Positions 1-7,052 of a stretch of 34,764 nucleotides of DNA are shown in pieces (within the stretch, counting starts at the first letter, position 1; every line of letters starts with the position of its first letter). The position numbers were made by a program, and so were the translations under genes. Origin of the DNA: Rossellomorea vietnamensis NBRC 101237 (lineage in GTDB: Bacteria > Bacillota > Bacilli > Bacillales > Bacillaceae_B). A model generated the notes under the pieces. The model worked only from the letters and a program-made list of their open reading frames with translations, was not told where the DNA came from and did no database searches. The DNA lies in the NCBI RefSeq assembly GCF_001591825.1, contig NZ_BCVQ01000041.1:1-34764 (forward strand), in the 5' to 3' direction.

Positions 1-29
1 GCTACATTAGCTTCTTTCAAAGAGGCTCA

Positions 30-1382
30 TTAACCAATAATGACCCGTTCTTTTGGATAGTGGTATTTAGCTGTCTTTTCTTTTCCTCCTATCATGAAGA
101 GGAAGGAAAGGATCCCCACTCGGCCAATGAACATCAGCACGATGATGACGCATTTTCCGATTGAGGAAAGCTCAGAGGTGATGCCCATGGATAATCCCGT
201 GGTTCCGAATGCGGAAGCAACTTCAAAGACAATCTCCATAATGGAATGATCCTCTGTGAAAGTGAGAATGATGACAGAAAGGAAACAGATAAAAATGGCC
301 ATCATCGTCACGACCAGAGATTTAATGACATCCTGATGGTGTATTTCCCTTTTGAATATCTTAATGGTTTGATTTCCTTTTGCGAAATGGAACAAAAATA
401 ATATATTCAGGGCGAATGTCGTGGTCCTGATCCCTCCACCAACCGAGCTTGGTGAAGCTCCGATGAACATAAGGGCACTCATGACCAATAAGGTGGGAGT
501 AGAAAAATCGGCCACATTCATGGTGGCAAGTCCGCCGTTCCTTGTTGTAGCAGACTGGAAAAACGAATAGAAAAATGCCTCATGCCACTCCATACCATCA
601 AAAAAGCGGTTATATTCAAAGAGAAAGATGACCAATGTCCCGAATATCATTAATCCAAAGAACGTAACCGTCGTAATCTTTGAATATAAAGAAAAGTGGT
701 GTTTGTTTCTCTTCTTGCTCATTAGATAATCCTTCGTCTCAATCAGTACGGGAAATCCAATAGCTCCGAGTGTCAATAAAATGATGGTGATGAACTGGAC
801 AAAGTAGTCATTCGCATAAGGAATGAGTGACTGACCTGTAATATCGAAGCCCGCATTTGTCGTGGCACTGACAGAGGCAAATAGTCCCTGAATAAAAGCC
901 TGCTGCCACGTGGGATAATAGCCTAAGAAATAGACACCTAAAATAAATGCCCCCACGATTTCAATGAAGATGATCAATAATAAGATTTGCTTTAATAAAC
1001 TTACAAGTCCGGCCAGGCTTGTCTGATTTTGATCCGTCATGATGAGGCGACGTTCTTTCAAGCCGATCTTCTTCCCTACGATCAACCAGAAAAACGTACC
1101 GAGGGTCATGATCCCAATCCCACCGAATTGAAGAACAAACATTAAGATGAAAATTCCCGTTGTATTGAATGTGTCGACCGTACTTACAACGGTAAGCCCC
1201 GTAACGCTCACAGCACTTACGGCAGTAAAGATCGCATCCAAAAAGCTCCACTCTGCCCCGGATTTATGCGCAATGGGAAGACTGAGAAGGATGGTCGCAA
1301 TCGTCACCGCCAAAAGATAATACGTTACGATCACTTGTGCAGGAGTTAATTTATTTAAATTCAATCTAAGCTTATACCACAT
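30..1382 (-). CDS. ktrD: Ktr-type potassium uptake membrane subunit (KtrD-like)
   Basis: Membrane subunit of a Trk/Ktr/HKT-family K+ (Na+-coupled) uptake system, which works with a cytosolic KtrA/KtrC RCK subunit. The 450-residue protein has the four pore repeats, each with a selectivity-filter segment: SVTGL near residue 60, SATTNAG near 173, SATTRNGGL near 279 and GTTGLS near 395. Hydrophobic helices run throughout. The length matches KtrB/KtrD proteins (about 445-450). The GKKIGLKERRLIM segment and proximity to sspD and sigI-rsgI favour KtrD over KtrB, from memory of B. subtilis gene order. No ktrA or ktrC lies beside it, as expected for the unlinked KtrC/KtrD pair. Start ATG at 1382; the gene is complete, stopping 29 nt from the window edge. 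I saw no c-di-AMP riboswitch upstream. Confidence 0.9.
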   Translation of the reverse strand: MWYKLRLNLNKLTPAQVIVTYYLLAVTIATILLSLPIAHKSGAEWSFLDAIFTAVSAVSVTGLTVVSTVDTFNTTGIFILMFVLQFGGIGIMTLGTFFWLIVGKKIGLKERRLIMTDQNQTSLAGLVSLLKQILLLIIFIEIVGAFILGVYFLGYYPTWQQAFIQGLFASVSATTNAGFDITGQSLIPYANDYFVQFITIILLTLGAIGFPVLIETKDYLMSKKRNKHHFSLYSKITTVTFFGLMIFGTLVIFLFEYNRFFDGMEWHEAFFYSFFQSATTRNGGLATMNVADFSTPTLLVMSALMFIGASPSSVGGGIRTTTFALNILFLFHFAKGNQTIKIFKREIHHQDVIKSLVVTMMAIFICFLSVIILTFTEDHSIMEIVFEVASAFGTTGLSMGITSELSSIGKCVIIVLMFIGRVGILSFLFMIGGKEKTAKYHYPKERVIIG

Positions 1383-1647
1383 GTATGTATTTCCCTTTCA
1401 ACGTTATTTCCTTTTCTATCTTAAAGAATAAAACCGAAGAATGAAAGGAAAAATGATTAATTTCTTTAATGTTTATTCTTCCTTTAATGTAGGCCCCCTA
1501 AACCGAAAAGTAATGATTCAAAGCATTTCTAAGCAAACAATACAATTTCGGCGAAATATTACCATTCATGTTCATGATGATATTACAAATAATATAGGTA
1601 CTGAAACATACATTGTTTCAAGTATACCAGTAAGGAGGAAAACGACT

Positions 1648-1848
1648 ATGGCTAGAAGTTCAAATAAATTGCTTGTACCTGGTGTTGAACAGTACCTTGA
1701 TCAAGTGAAATACGAAATCGCCCAGGAGTTTGGCGTGACGCTTGGATCTGATACAGTTGCCCGCTCTAATGGATCAGTTGGGGGAGAAATCACGAAGCGT
1801 CTTGTGAAGCAAGCTCAATCTCAATTAACTGGACAACAAACTAAATAA
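1648..1848 (+). CDS. sspD: Alpha/beta-type small acid-soluble spore protein (SspD-like)
   Basis: A 66-residue DNA-binding protein that coats and protects DNA in the dormant spore and is degraded by the GPR protease at germination. It shows the family hallmarks: [10 protein letters not shown] near the N-terminus, a GPR-type site around EIAQEFGV, and the conserved block [20 protein letters not shown] followed by LVKQAQ. The frame is open upstream to 1441, but the start is set at the ATG at 1648 by an AAGGAGG ribosome site 7-8 nt before it and by family length (about 60-70 residues). The sequence and its place next to rsgI/sigI and ktrD match B. subtilis SspD as I recall it. Expression is presumably forespore-specific (SigG), but I could not pick out a convincing SigG promoter in the 265-nt gap. 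A strong terminator follows. Confidence 0.95.
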   Translation: MARSSNKLLVPGVEQYLDQVKYEIAQEFGVTLGSDTVARSNGSVGGEITKRLVKQAQSQLTGQQTK

Positions 1849-1858
1849 CTTGGAATAC

Positions 1859-1889
1859 GGGTAGCTGGCATGTACCAGCTACCCTTTTT
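1859..1889 (+). terminator. Rho-independent terminator of sspD
   Basis: Perfect 10-bp inverted repeat GGGTAGCTGG / CCAGCTACCC (1859-1868 and 1875-1884) with a 6-nt loop, followed by five T. It lies 10 nt after the sspD stop. Confidence 0.93.
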
Positions 1890-1940
1890 CGATTTCAATA
1901 ACAAAGACCCATTCAGATGAATGAGCCTTTTCCTATCCTG

Positions 1941-3053
1941 TTAATCTTTTTTATTTTCTTTTCTGTTTTCATGATTCTGTTTCTTTTCTTCGTTTCGATT
2001 ATTTTGATGATCATTATGCTTATCATTGTTTTCATGGTATCCTTGGTCATTTCGTGTAGAATGATCATTCCCTCTATAAGGTTTGTCATTCCCTCGGTTC
2101 CCATTGTTACCATTTGAGGATTTCTCCATTTGTGACTTCTCGGATTTCCCCCTCTCCCCTTTATTTTCGGGGTGAGCCTTTTGACGCTGATTTTTTTGAG
2201 GTTTTTGAGCCTTATCCGCAGGTTGATTCTTATCTTTTACTGGCGGATTCACCTTTTGATTCTCAGCTTTGATTTTTTCATCCATGATCGCTTTCTTTTG
2301 CTTCTCTTTTTCTTGTTTGATCATTTTTTCTTGAACTTCGTTATCTTCTTTTCTTACAGGCTCCGTTGTTCGAGTGGAGTCCTTCTGTTCTGTTTCACGA
2401 ATCAGTGAGCCTGCAGTCATCCCTTTTTCAGATGCCTTTTTCCTGAATTCCCGGGATGTTTCTTTCATGATGATGTTCGTAGAATGATCAGAACCGTAGT
2501 CCTCCACAAACTCATTTAATTCGTCCATTAATTCGGTTTCCCGTTTAGGATCGGAATCATCAATGAAGGAAGAAGTAATGAAAACACTTTGAATTCCCTT
2601 TAAATACCCAAGTCTCTCACTTAAAAGGAAGATTTTCTCCGTCACTTCCCCCACATCTTCATTTTTCCAGTCTCTCAGTTCCTTTAAGAGAACCTCGGCA
2701 TCACCATTATATGGCTTGATATTCAACACCTGTTGATCTTTATTTAATGTTAATTCCATACTGGGATTGATATCGACCGAGACATAGGCATACGCCCGGT
2801 TGTTCTGCAGAACAGAACTTGAGAATAAGGCAATGATGACGACAAGAACTGTCAGCAAAGATGTCGACACTCTCCAATTCCACTTGGAAATCGTGTTTGG
2901 TTTATCAGCTCTTGAGCTCAGAGGAAAGAAAGGAATTTCTTCGCCTATCGCATACTGTTGATCGGGCTGCTTTCTTCCTGTAAGAAATTCTCCTTCCGGT
3001 GTCATCATCACCAGGATATCCTGTTTGATTTCCATAATGATCCCTTTTTTCAT
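1941..3053 (-). CDS. rsgI: Membrane anti-sigma-I factor RsgI
   Basis: Anti-sigma factor that holds SigI at the membrane. The 370-residue protein has the RsgI N-terminal cytosolic domain (about residues 1-45, starting KKGIIMEIKQDILVMMTPEG), one transmembrane helix (about 61-80), then an extracytoplasmic domain beginning with the conserved VDINPSMELTLN (about 92-104). From about residue 225 it becomes a long hydrophilic tail rich in K, E and Q, ending in an N/H/R/G-rich low-complexity stretch. No carbohydrate-binding module is visible, unlike clostridial RsgI proteins. The ATG at 3053 overlaps the sigI stop in an ATGA, suggesting translational coupling. This start aligns with B. subtilis RsgI (MRRGIIVE, recalled), although an internal ATG at 3035 has a better AAGGG ribosome site. 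No U-rich terminator is visible in the 50 nt after the stop. Confidence 0.92.
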   Translation of the reverse strand: MKKGIIMEIKQDILVMMTPEGEFLTGRKQPDQQYAIGEEIPFFPLSSRADKPNTISKWNWRVSTSLLTVLVVIIALFSSSVLQNNRAYAYVSVDINPSMELTLNKDQQVLNIKPYNGDAEVLLKELRDWKNEDVGEVTEKIFLLSERLGYLKGIQSVFITSSFIDDSDPKRETELMDELNEFVEDYGSDHSTNIIMKETSREFRKKASEKGMTAGSLIRETEQKDSTRTTEPVRKEDNEVQEKMIKQEKEKQKKAIMDEKIKAENQKVNPPVKDKNQPADKAQKPQKNQRQKAHPENKGERGKSEKSQMEKSSNGNNGNRGNDKPYRGNDHSTRNDQGYHENNDKHNDHQNNRNEEKKQNHENRKENKKD

Positions 3054-3805
3054 ATCTCTAACCGCCCTTTTAAATAATCCCGTAAATAAACATAATCACC
3101 TATAAGAATGAGAGAAATGGCTATAATATATTTTCTATTTCTCTCGATTGTTTTTCTGGTGACGTTCACCTGTTTTTCTAATTTTTTTATCGGTAATCGT
3201 CTTTTTTCTGTAAGATAATCTAAAAGTTCTGGTGAACTCACTACCTTTTTGGCGATTTCTATGGCATTCAATCTTGCATCTTCATGTTTGGGAGACTGTT
3301 CAACCAGATCGTGAAAGGACAACTTGTATTGAGCCAGTTGTTCCTGAAAGTAAAGGATCTCTTCCCGTCGTTTTCTGGCTTCCTCCTGTTTTCCGAATTC
3401 TTCTACGGACACAATCTGATCGATTGTTAAACCAGGAGAATCTTCCCCATTCTCAAATAAGCTATAATCGAAGCTTATATCCTGGATCTTCCCATTCTTT
3501 CTGATATAATCGATTACTTTCCGCTTGATGATCACTTCAGAGAAACTGATGATGGAAGAGCCTCGTTGATGATTATATTTTAAAATGGCGTCATGAAAGG
3601 CAATCAGACCGATGCTGAATTCATCGTCACTTTCATAAATGAATCGTTTGCATACCGATGAAACCGTTTTTTTAATAAATGGCTTATAGTCTTCGAGCAC
3701 CATGTTCAATAATTGCTCATCACCATTTTGTATCTGGATCGCCATCTCTTCAAGCGATTGCTTTTTCTTTTGTTTAGCGAGTAGAAATAGTAGAACATTT
3801 AGCAT
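3050..3805 (-). CDS. sigI: RNA polymerase sigma factor SigI
   Basis: Alternative sigma-70-family factor of the SigI group, linked in B. subtilis to heat and cell-wall stress. From the chosen start it has 251 residues. It carries the conserved region-2 segment KPFIKKTVSSVCKRF, DDEFSIGLIAFHDAI and IIKRKVIDYIRKNG, the middle block EEILYFQEQLAQY..LSFHDLVEQSPKH, and a C-terminal helix-turn-helix-like segment VTRKTIERNRKYIIA. The frame stays open to a GTG at 3826, but that codon sits almost on the predicted transcription start. The ATG at 3805 (MLNVLLFLL) has GGTGAGG 4 nt upstream and matches the B. subtilis start. It overlaps rsgI by 4 nt (ATGA) and is probably co-transcribed with it. Confidence 0.95.
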   Translation of the reverse strand: MLNVLLFLLAKQKKKQSLEEMAIQIQNGDEQLLNMVLEDYKPFIKKTVSSVCKRFIYESDDEFSIGLIAFHDAILKYNHQRGSSIISFSEVIIKRKVIDYIRKNGKIQDISFDYSLFENGEDSPGLTIDQIVSVEEFGKQEEARKRREEILYFQEQLAQYKLSFHDLVEQSPKHEDARLNAIEIAKKVVSSPELLDYLTEKRRLPIKKLEKQVNVTRKTIERNRKYIIAISLILIGDYVYLRDYLKGRLEI

Positions 3806-3829
3806 CAGCCTCACCCCATCCTGCACACT

Positions 3830-3857
3830 ATTATACTCATATGGTGTTGAATGTAAA
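3830..3857 (-). promoter_or_regulatory. Candidate SigA promoter of sigI-rsgI
   Basis: Reading leftward, TTTACA (3857-3852), a 16-nt spacer, then TATAAT (3835-3830). The predicted transcript starts near 3823, about 18 nt before the sigI ATG, which argues against the upstream GTG start. Confidence 0.6.
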
Positions 3858-3870
3858 AGGATATTAGGGA

Positions 3871-3896
3871 GAAAGGGTTGCTTTTACAACCCTTTC
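3871..3896 (-). repeat. Hairpin between DUF5667 gene and sigI
   Basis: Perfect 10-bp inverted repeat GAAAGGGTTG / CAACCCTTTC with a 6-nt loop, 41 nt after the DUF5667 stop. It is placed like a terminator but has no T-run on either strand, so it may terminate weakly, stabilise the mRNA 3' end, or allow read-through into sigI. Confidence 0.6.
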
Positions 3897-3936
3897 CTGA
3901 CCGATGTGTCAATCACTTTCAGACTCTACATCGAAA

Positions 3937-5136
3937 TCATGATTCTTTATGATGACCCTTACCGCCTTCTTCTCGTTTGCCGTTCTCACTGTGCGGATGA
4001 TTTACTTTGACTGGTGCTGAATGTTGTTTTTTTTCTTCTTTATACTCGTGGCGGGCTTCTTTTTCCTTATGTTTTTCTTGTTTACGTACTTCTTTTGCTT
4101 CTTGCTTCTCTTGTTTACGTACTTCTCTTGCTTCTTGTTTTGCTTCTTTATGCTGTGCTTTCCATTCTTTTTTCTCTTCTTTTTTCTCTACCTGTTTTTT
4201 TACTGGTGAAACAGTTTCTTCCTTATCTGGTATTGTCGTTTCGGTAGTCTGTTCGACCGGAGCTTTTTCCTTTGCCGGCTTTTCTGTCTCTAAGACAGGT
4301 GATTCTTCCATAGGAGTTTTTGTATCCTCTTCAGATTCACTTTTTTCAGCCTTTTTCGCTGCTTTCTCCTCTAATCTGTCAAGCTTTTCAGCTAGTTTCA
4401 AGTAACTCTTTTCAATATTTTTCAGTAGGGCCGCTTTCGCTTTTGGATTTTTCACTTTTTCCATATTTGCTTTAAGTGACAAGATGTTTTGTGCCATCAT
4501 TTCTTCCATAGCGTTATCATCGGTATTCTCTTCACTCTTTTCATCATCGGAAGTGGCTTCTTCTTTCAAGGCATCTTCAGAGGTTGTGTTATCAGTTTCT
4601 TCTTCCACATTAGAGTCATCATTCTTTTCAGAATCAGACTCAACACTCTCACCATCAGTTGAATCCTTTTCTAGTTCATCATCAGACCACTGATTTTCCG
4701 ATTTTTGCATCATCTCAATCGCTTTATTTAAGGCTTCTATGGCTTCTTCTTGTTTACCATCTTTGAATAATTCTTCTACTTCGGCCAATCTTTCTGCAGC
4801 ATATCCGGCTAATAGCTTGGCTTCTTTAGCATCGTCCATTGTAAACGCGAGATGGATTTTTTCGATTGCAAGCTTCGCAAAATAGAAAAAATCACCAGGC
4901 AATAAGGATGGAGCCGCTGAGGCTTCCTCTAGTTTTTCGATTTCATCTTTTGATGATTCCAACATTGCGTCGTCATTTACTGCAACATCAGCACTGACTG
5001 TTTTCTCTTGCTCCAGTTTAATGCTGTCAAAGTTATCGTCGTTTGAATTTGCAAACGCGAGTGATCCTGGTAAGCTAATAGAACTCGCTACAAGTACTGC
5101 TAATGAAGATTTCACTATTTTTGATTGTTTTTTCAT
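3937..5136 (-). CDS. Secreted DUF5667-domain protein with charged coiled-coil tail
   Basis: Exported 399-residue protein of unknown function. Residues 1-29 form a Sec signal peptide (KKQSK, a hydrophobic core, then SLAFA-N as likely cleavage site). Residues about 77-145 carry the DUF5667 signature LLPGDFFYFAKLAIEKI..AF..DD..KA and AAERLAEVEELFKDGK. The middle is very acidic (S/D/E-rich). The last 120 residues are a highly charged K/E/Q/R helix-prone tail with an 11-residue direct repeat (QEAREVRKQEK / QEAKEVRKQEK), ending in an H/K/G-rich stretch. The start is the ATG at 5136, with CGAGGTG 5 nt upstream; the reading frame continues 30 codons further but without signal-peptide logic. It sits just before sigI-rsgI on the same strand and has a SigI-like promoter candidate, so it may be a target or co-transcribed partner of that system. 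This role is inference. Confidence 0.82.
   Translation of the reverse strand: MKKQSKIVKSSLAVLVASSISLPGSLAFANSNDDNFDSIKLEQEKTVSADVAVNDDAMLESSKDEIEKLEEASAAPSLLPGDFFYFAKLAIEKIHLAFTMDDAKEAKLLAGYAAERLAEVEELFKDGKQEEAIEALNKAIEMMQKSENQWSDDELEKDSTDGESVESDSEKNDDSNVEEETDNTTSEDALKEEATSDDEKSEENTDDNAMEEMMAQNILSLKANMEKVKNPKAKAALLKNIEKSYLKLAEKLDRLEEKAAKKAEKSESEEDTKTPMEESPVLETEKPAKEKAPVEQTTETTIPDKEETVSPVKKQVEKKEEKKEWKAQHKEAKQEAREVRKQEKQEAKEVRKQEKHKEKEARHEYKEEKKQHSAPVKVNHPHSENGKREEGGKGHHKES
4078..4143. repeat. 33-bp tandem repeat inside the DUF5667 gene
   Basis: Two near-identical 33-bp units, each opening with TTGTTTACGTACTTC (4078 and 4111 on the plus strand). They encode the 11-residue QEA(R/K)EVRKQEK repeat of the charged tail. 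The array is in frame, so copy-number change would lengthen or shorten the tail without breaking the gene. Confidence 0.8.
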
Positions 5137-5193
5137 ATGTACACCTCGGAAGTTAATTTGGATTTGGCCGATCGATCGCCTTATTAAAGGATT

Positions 5194-5222
5194 TACGTTT
5201 AAACAACTTTTTTTGAGGGGGT
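5194..5222 (-). promoter_or_regulatory. Candidate SigI-type promoter of the DUF5667 gene
   Basis: Reading leftward there is ACCCCC (5222-5217), 19 nt, then CGTA (5197-5194), about 58 nt before the ATG at 5136. SigI promoters are reported with a C-rich -35 (ACCCCC in B. subtilis) and a -10 beginning CG (CGAA, or CGWA in clostridia). Both elements are present, but the 19-nt spacing is longer than I would expect, so this is a candidate only. Confidence 0.4.
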
Positions 5223-5303
5223 TCAACTAAATAAAAGTTTAGAAATTCCCTCAATCGTATTATTCTTCACGGCAACGAGCCGTCAAAACTTCCGTTCGTC
5301 GAA

Positions 5304-5340
5304 ACAAAAAAAGCTAACGGGAAAACTCCACGTTAGCTTT
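5304..5340 (-). terminator. Rho-independent terminator of the TerC gene
   Basis: Inverted repeat AAAGCTAACG / CGTTAGCTTT (5310-5319 and 5331-5340). In the leftward direction it is followed by a run of seven to eight T, 12 nt after the TerC stop. Confidence 0.93.
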
Positions 5341-5351
5341 ATATGACGTCA

Positions 5352-6137
5352 TTATTCTGCTTTTGCTTTTCTTTCTATATTTGCTTCTTCCTGTCTTGCT
5401 TTTCTTCTTGATAATAAATACCCTCCTACTGATAGCAGGATCAATACGCTCCAGAAAACAAGTTTCCACCCTTTTGATTCAGGGAAGTGATGATCCAGGA
5501 TGGCTACGTCAGGATGAGCAAGGGTGAAAACGGCAAGTTTCACACCTACCCAGCCAACAATTAGGAATGCTGCTGATTCCAAGGTAGGGTATTTCTCCAA
5601 TAATTTCACAAACCAGGTAGCGGCAAATCTCATGATCACCAACCCGATGATGCCGCCTAGGAACATGACGATAAACTGCCCTCCGTCAATCCCTCCTACA
5701 TCAAACCATCCAGTCGGTTGCAGGGTTACGGCCAAAGCGACGGCAGCAAGCATGGAATCAACCGCGAATGCGATATCCGCAAGTTCCACCTTGAGTACCG
5801 TAGTCCAGAATCCAGAGCCTTTCGCCGGTTTTTCTTCTACTGTCCCGGTGTCTTTCCTTTTCTTCACAAAATGGTGAATGGCCACGTAGAATAAATAAAT
5901 CGCCCCAATCGCCTGAACCTGCCACACATTGACTAAGAATGAAATGAGAAATAATGCAGCGAACCTAAAGACAAAGGCTCCTAAAAGACCGTAAAAGAGT
6001 GCCTTCTTTCTTTGTTCAACAGGTAAATGTTTGACCATTACAGCCATTACCACCGCATTATCAGCAGCTAAAATCCCTTCAAGACCTACCAATATCAGCA
6101 GGACCCATCCATATTCCAATAACATCGAAGCATCCAT
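5352..6137 (-). CDS. ykoY: TerC-family membrane metal transporter (YkoY/MeeY-like)
   Basis: TerC-family integral membrane protein, 261 residues with about 7-8 helices, predicted to export Mn2+. In B. subtilis, TerC proteins YkoY and YceF are linked to supplying Mn to secreted enzymes (recalled). The two family acidic motifs are visible: LEGILAADNAVVMAVM (about residues 18-33) in the first helix, and VELADIAFAVDSMLAAVAL (about 117-135). A KKRK loop separates the halves and the C-terminus is charged and cytosolic. The assignment to YkoY rather than YceF rests on the yybP-ykoY riboswitch directly upstream and on closeness to sigI, rsgI, sspD and ktrD. Start ATG at 6137, with an AGGGAGGG-type ribosome site upstream. 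It has its own promoter, riboswitch and terminator, so it is monocistronic. Confidence 0.88.
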   Translation of the reverse strand: MDASMLLEYGWVLLILVGLEGILAADNAVVMAVMVKHLPVEQRKKALFYGLLGAFVFRFAALFLISFLVNVWQVQAIGAIYLFYVAIHHFVKKRKDTGTVEEKPAKGSGFWTTVLKVELADIAFAVDSMLAAVALAVTLQPTGWFDVGGIDGGQFIVMFLGGIIGLVIMRFAATWFVKLLEKYPTLESAAFLIVGWVGVKLAVFTLAHPDVAILDHHFPESKGWKLVFWSVLILLSVGGYLLSRRKARQEEANIERKAKAE

Positions 6138-6192
6138 ACCTCTAGTCCCTCCCTATTTACATAGTTAGTTTTCCAATAGGCAAGGAATTTTA

Positions 6193-6232
6193 TAAAAATA
6201 AAAAGACCCTTGCCTAAATAAGGCAAAGGTCT
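6193..6232 (-). terminator. Intrinsic terminator of the Mn riboswitch
   Basis: Stem AGACCTTTGCCT / AGGCAAGGGTCT (6232-6221 and 6215-6204, one G-U pair) followed leftward by TTTTTATTTT. Its 5' arm contains the CCTTTG that closes the aptamer P1 stem, so terminator and ligand-bound aptamer exclude each other. That predicts expression ON with Mn2+. Confidence 0.9.
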
Positions 6233-6325
6233 TGCTTAGCATACGGATATGCCAACAAAGCCGATGGCATACACCATGAATTGACGACTTTGTTTAGGTA
6301 TGAAACCTATAGCTACTCCCCTTTG
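6224..6325 (-). promoter_or_regulatory. yybP-ykoY manganese riboswitch
   Basis: Reading leftward, the leader has the class signature: CAAAGG (P1 5' arm, 6325-6320) running into GGGGAGTAGC, the AAAGTCGTCA segment, the GGCTTTGTTGGCATA segment, and CCTTTG (P1 3' arm, 6229-6224). This class senses Mn2+ and is typically found before TerC-like and P-type exporters. Here it lies between a promoter and a terminator, 87 nt upstream of the TerC-gene start. Confidence 0.9.
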
Positions 6326-6356
6326 ACAGGTAGAAAACGTTCATTTGTATAGATGT

Positions 6357-6385
6357 ATTTTAACTCAAAAACACTTATCCGTAAA
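6357..6385 (-). promoter_or_regulatory. Candidate SigA promoter of the Mn-riboswitch leader
   Basis: Reading leftward, TTTACG (6385-6380), a 17-nt spacer and TAAAAT (6362-6357). It is placed so that the RNA starts about 25 nt before the aptamer. Confidence 0.5.
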
Positions 6386-6393
6386 GAGAAAAA

Positions 6394-6855
6394 TTATTTA
6401 ACCCGTATCAGGACGGCTCGTATCAACAACCCCAGCAACACTCCCGGAATCACAAACAACATCGGCAGAAAAATGGGTCCGATGAATTTTCCGAATAAAT
6501 ATACCTTCGGGGAATACATCAAACCAACCGTTACCGTATAGGCAGACATGACAAACGGTAAAAAGCTGTACTTCTCCTTTTGGCCATCGGCTATTTTATA
6601 CGCATCCCACATGGCAAACATATATAAACACGGATAAAACATGAGCCACTGATAATCAAGTATCTCCGCTGCTTTATGCGTTTCGCCTAAAAAACTGTAC
6701 ATGATCCCCAGATTGAAGTTACTTTGAATATTGATCATGATCTCAAGAAGGACAAACAACGTTCCCTTAAACCATAAACCGACTAGCAATTGAGGAAAAC
6801 CCGGCAGCGCAATACTCCAGAGGATGCCTTCTAATTTGGTAATGGATGATTTCAT
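6394..6855 (-). CDS. Small polytopic membrane protein, function unknown
   Basis: A 153-residue hydrophobic protein with about four membrane helices: roughly residues 12-45 (one or two), 70-85, 97-115 and 127-150. It ends in a basic RAVLIRVK tail. There are no catalytic motifs and I do not recognise the family. The start ATG at 6855 has GGGGGA 4 nt upstream. It ends 9 nt before the predicted promoter of the downstream Mn-riboswitch transcript, with no hairpin terminator of its own; transcription may run into the riboswitch leader. It is separated by about 200 nt from the SDR gene upstream on the same strand. Confidence 0.65.
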   Translation of the reverse strand: MKSSITKLEGILWSIALPGFPQLLVGLWFKGTLFVLLEIMINIQSNFNLGIMYSFLGETHKAAEILDYQWLMFYPCLYMFAMWDAYKIADGQKEKYSFLPFVMSAYTVTVGLMYSPKVYLFGKFIGPIFLPMLFVIPGVLLGLLIRAVLIRVK

Positions 6856-7052
6856 ATGTCCCCCGTAAACCAGGAGGAGTGGTAAAGTTCGATGTTTTTA
6901 ATAGGCTTATGGTAAGGATTGTGTTTGTCTCGGCCAAGGTATAGCGTAAGGGAAAATGCCATCTTGAGATTCCTCCTATTGATGCTTCTCCCTTTATTTT
7001 TACCATATCTCTCCCAATTATTACGATGATTGCTTGTGTTGCACCCCTTCTT

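Noticed and set aside
1441..1647. N-terminal extension of the spore-protein frame by 69 codons
   Set aside because: SASPs are 60-70 residues, the AAGGAGG site serves the ATG at 1648, and the extension has no family match.
4078..4143. Direct repeats considered as a CRISPR-like array
   Set aside because: There are only two units with no spacers, they are in frame within a coding gene, and no cas genes are present.
4007..4405. Plus-strand open frames rich in S, F, L and C opposite the DUF5667 gene
   Set aside because: They are the antisense of a K/E-rich coding region, which leaves antisense frames open by composition alone. The same holds for 1917-2117 and 2172-2408 opposite rsgI.
6767..7006. 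79-codon minus-strand frame between the SDR gene and the small membrane protein
   Set aside because: It overlaps the better-supported membrane-protein start, lacks a ribosome site and has no recognisable composition or motif.
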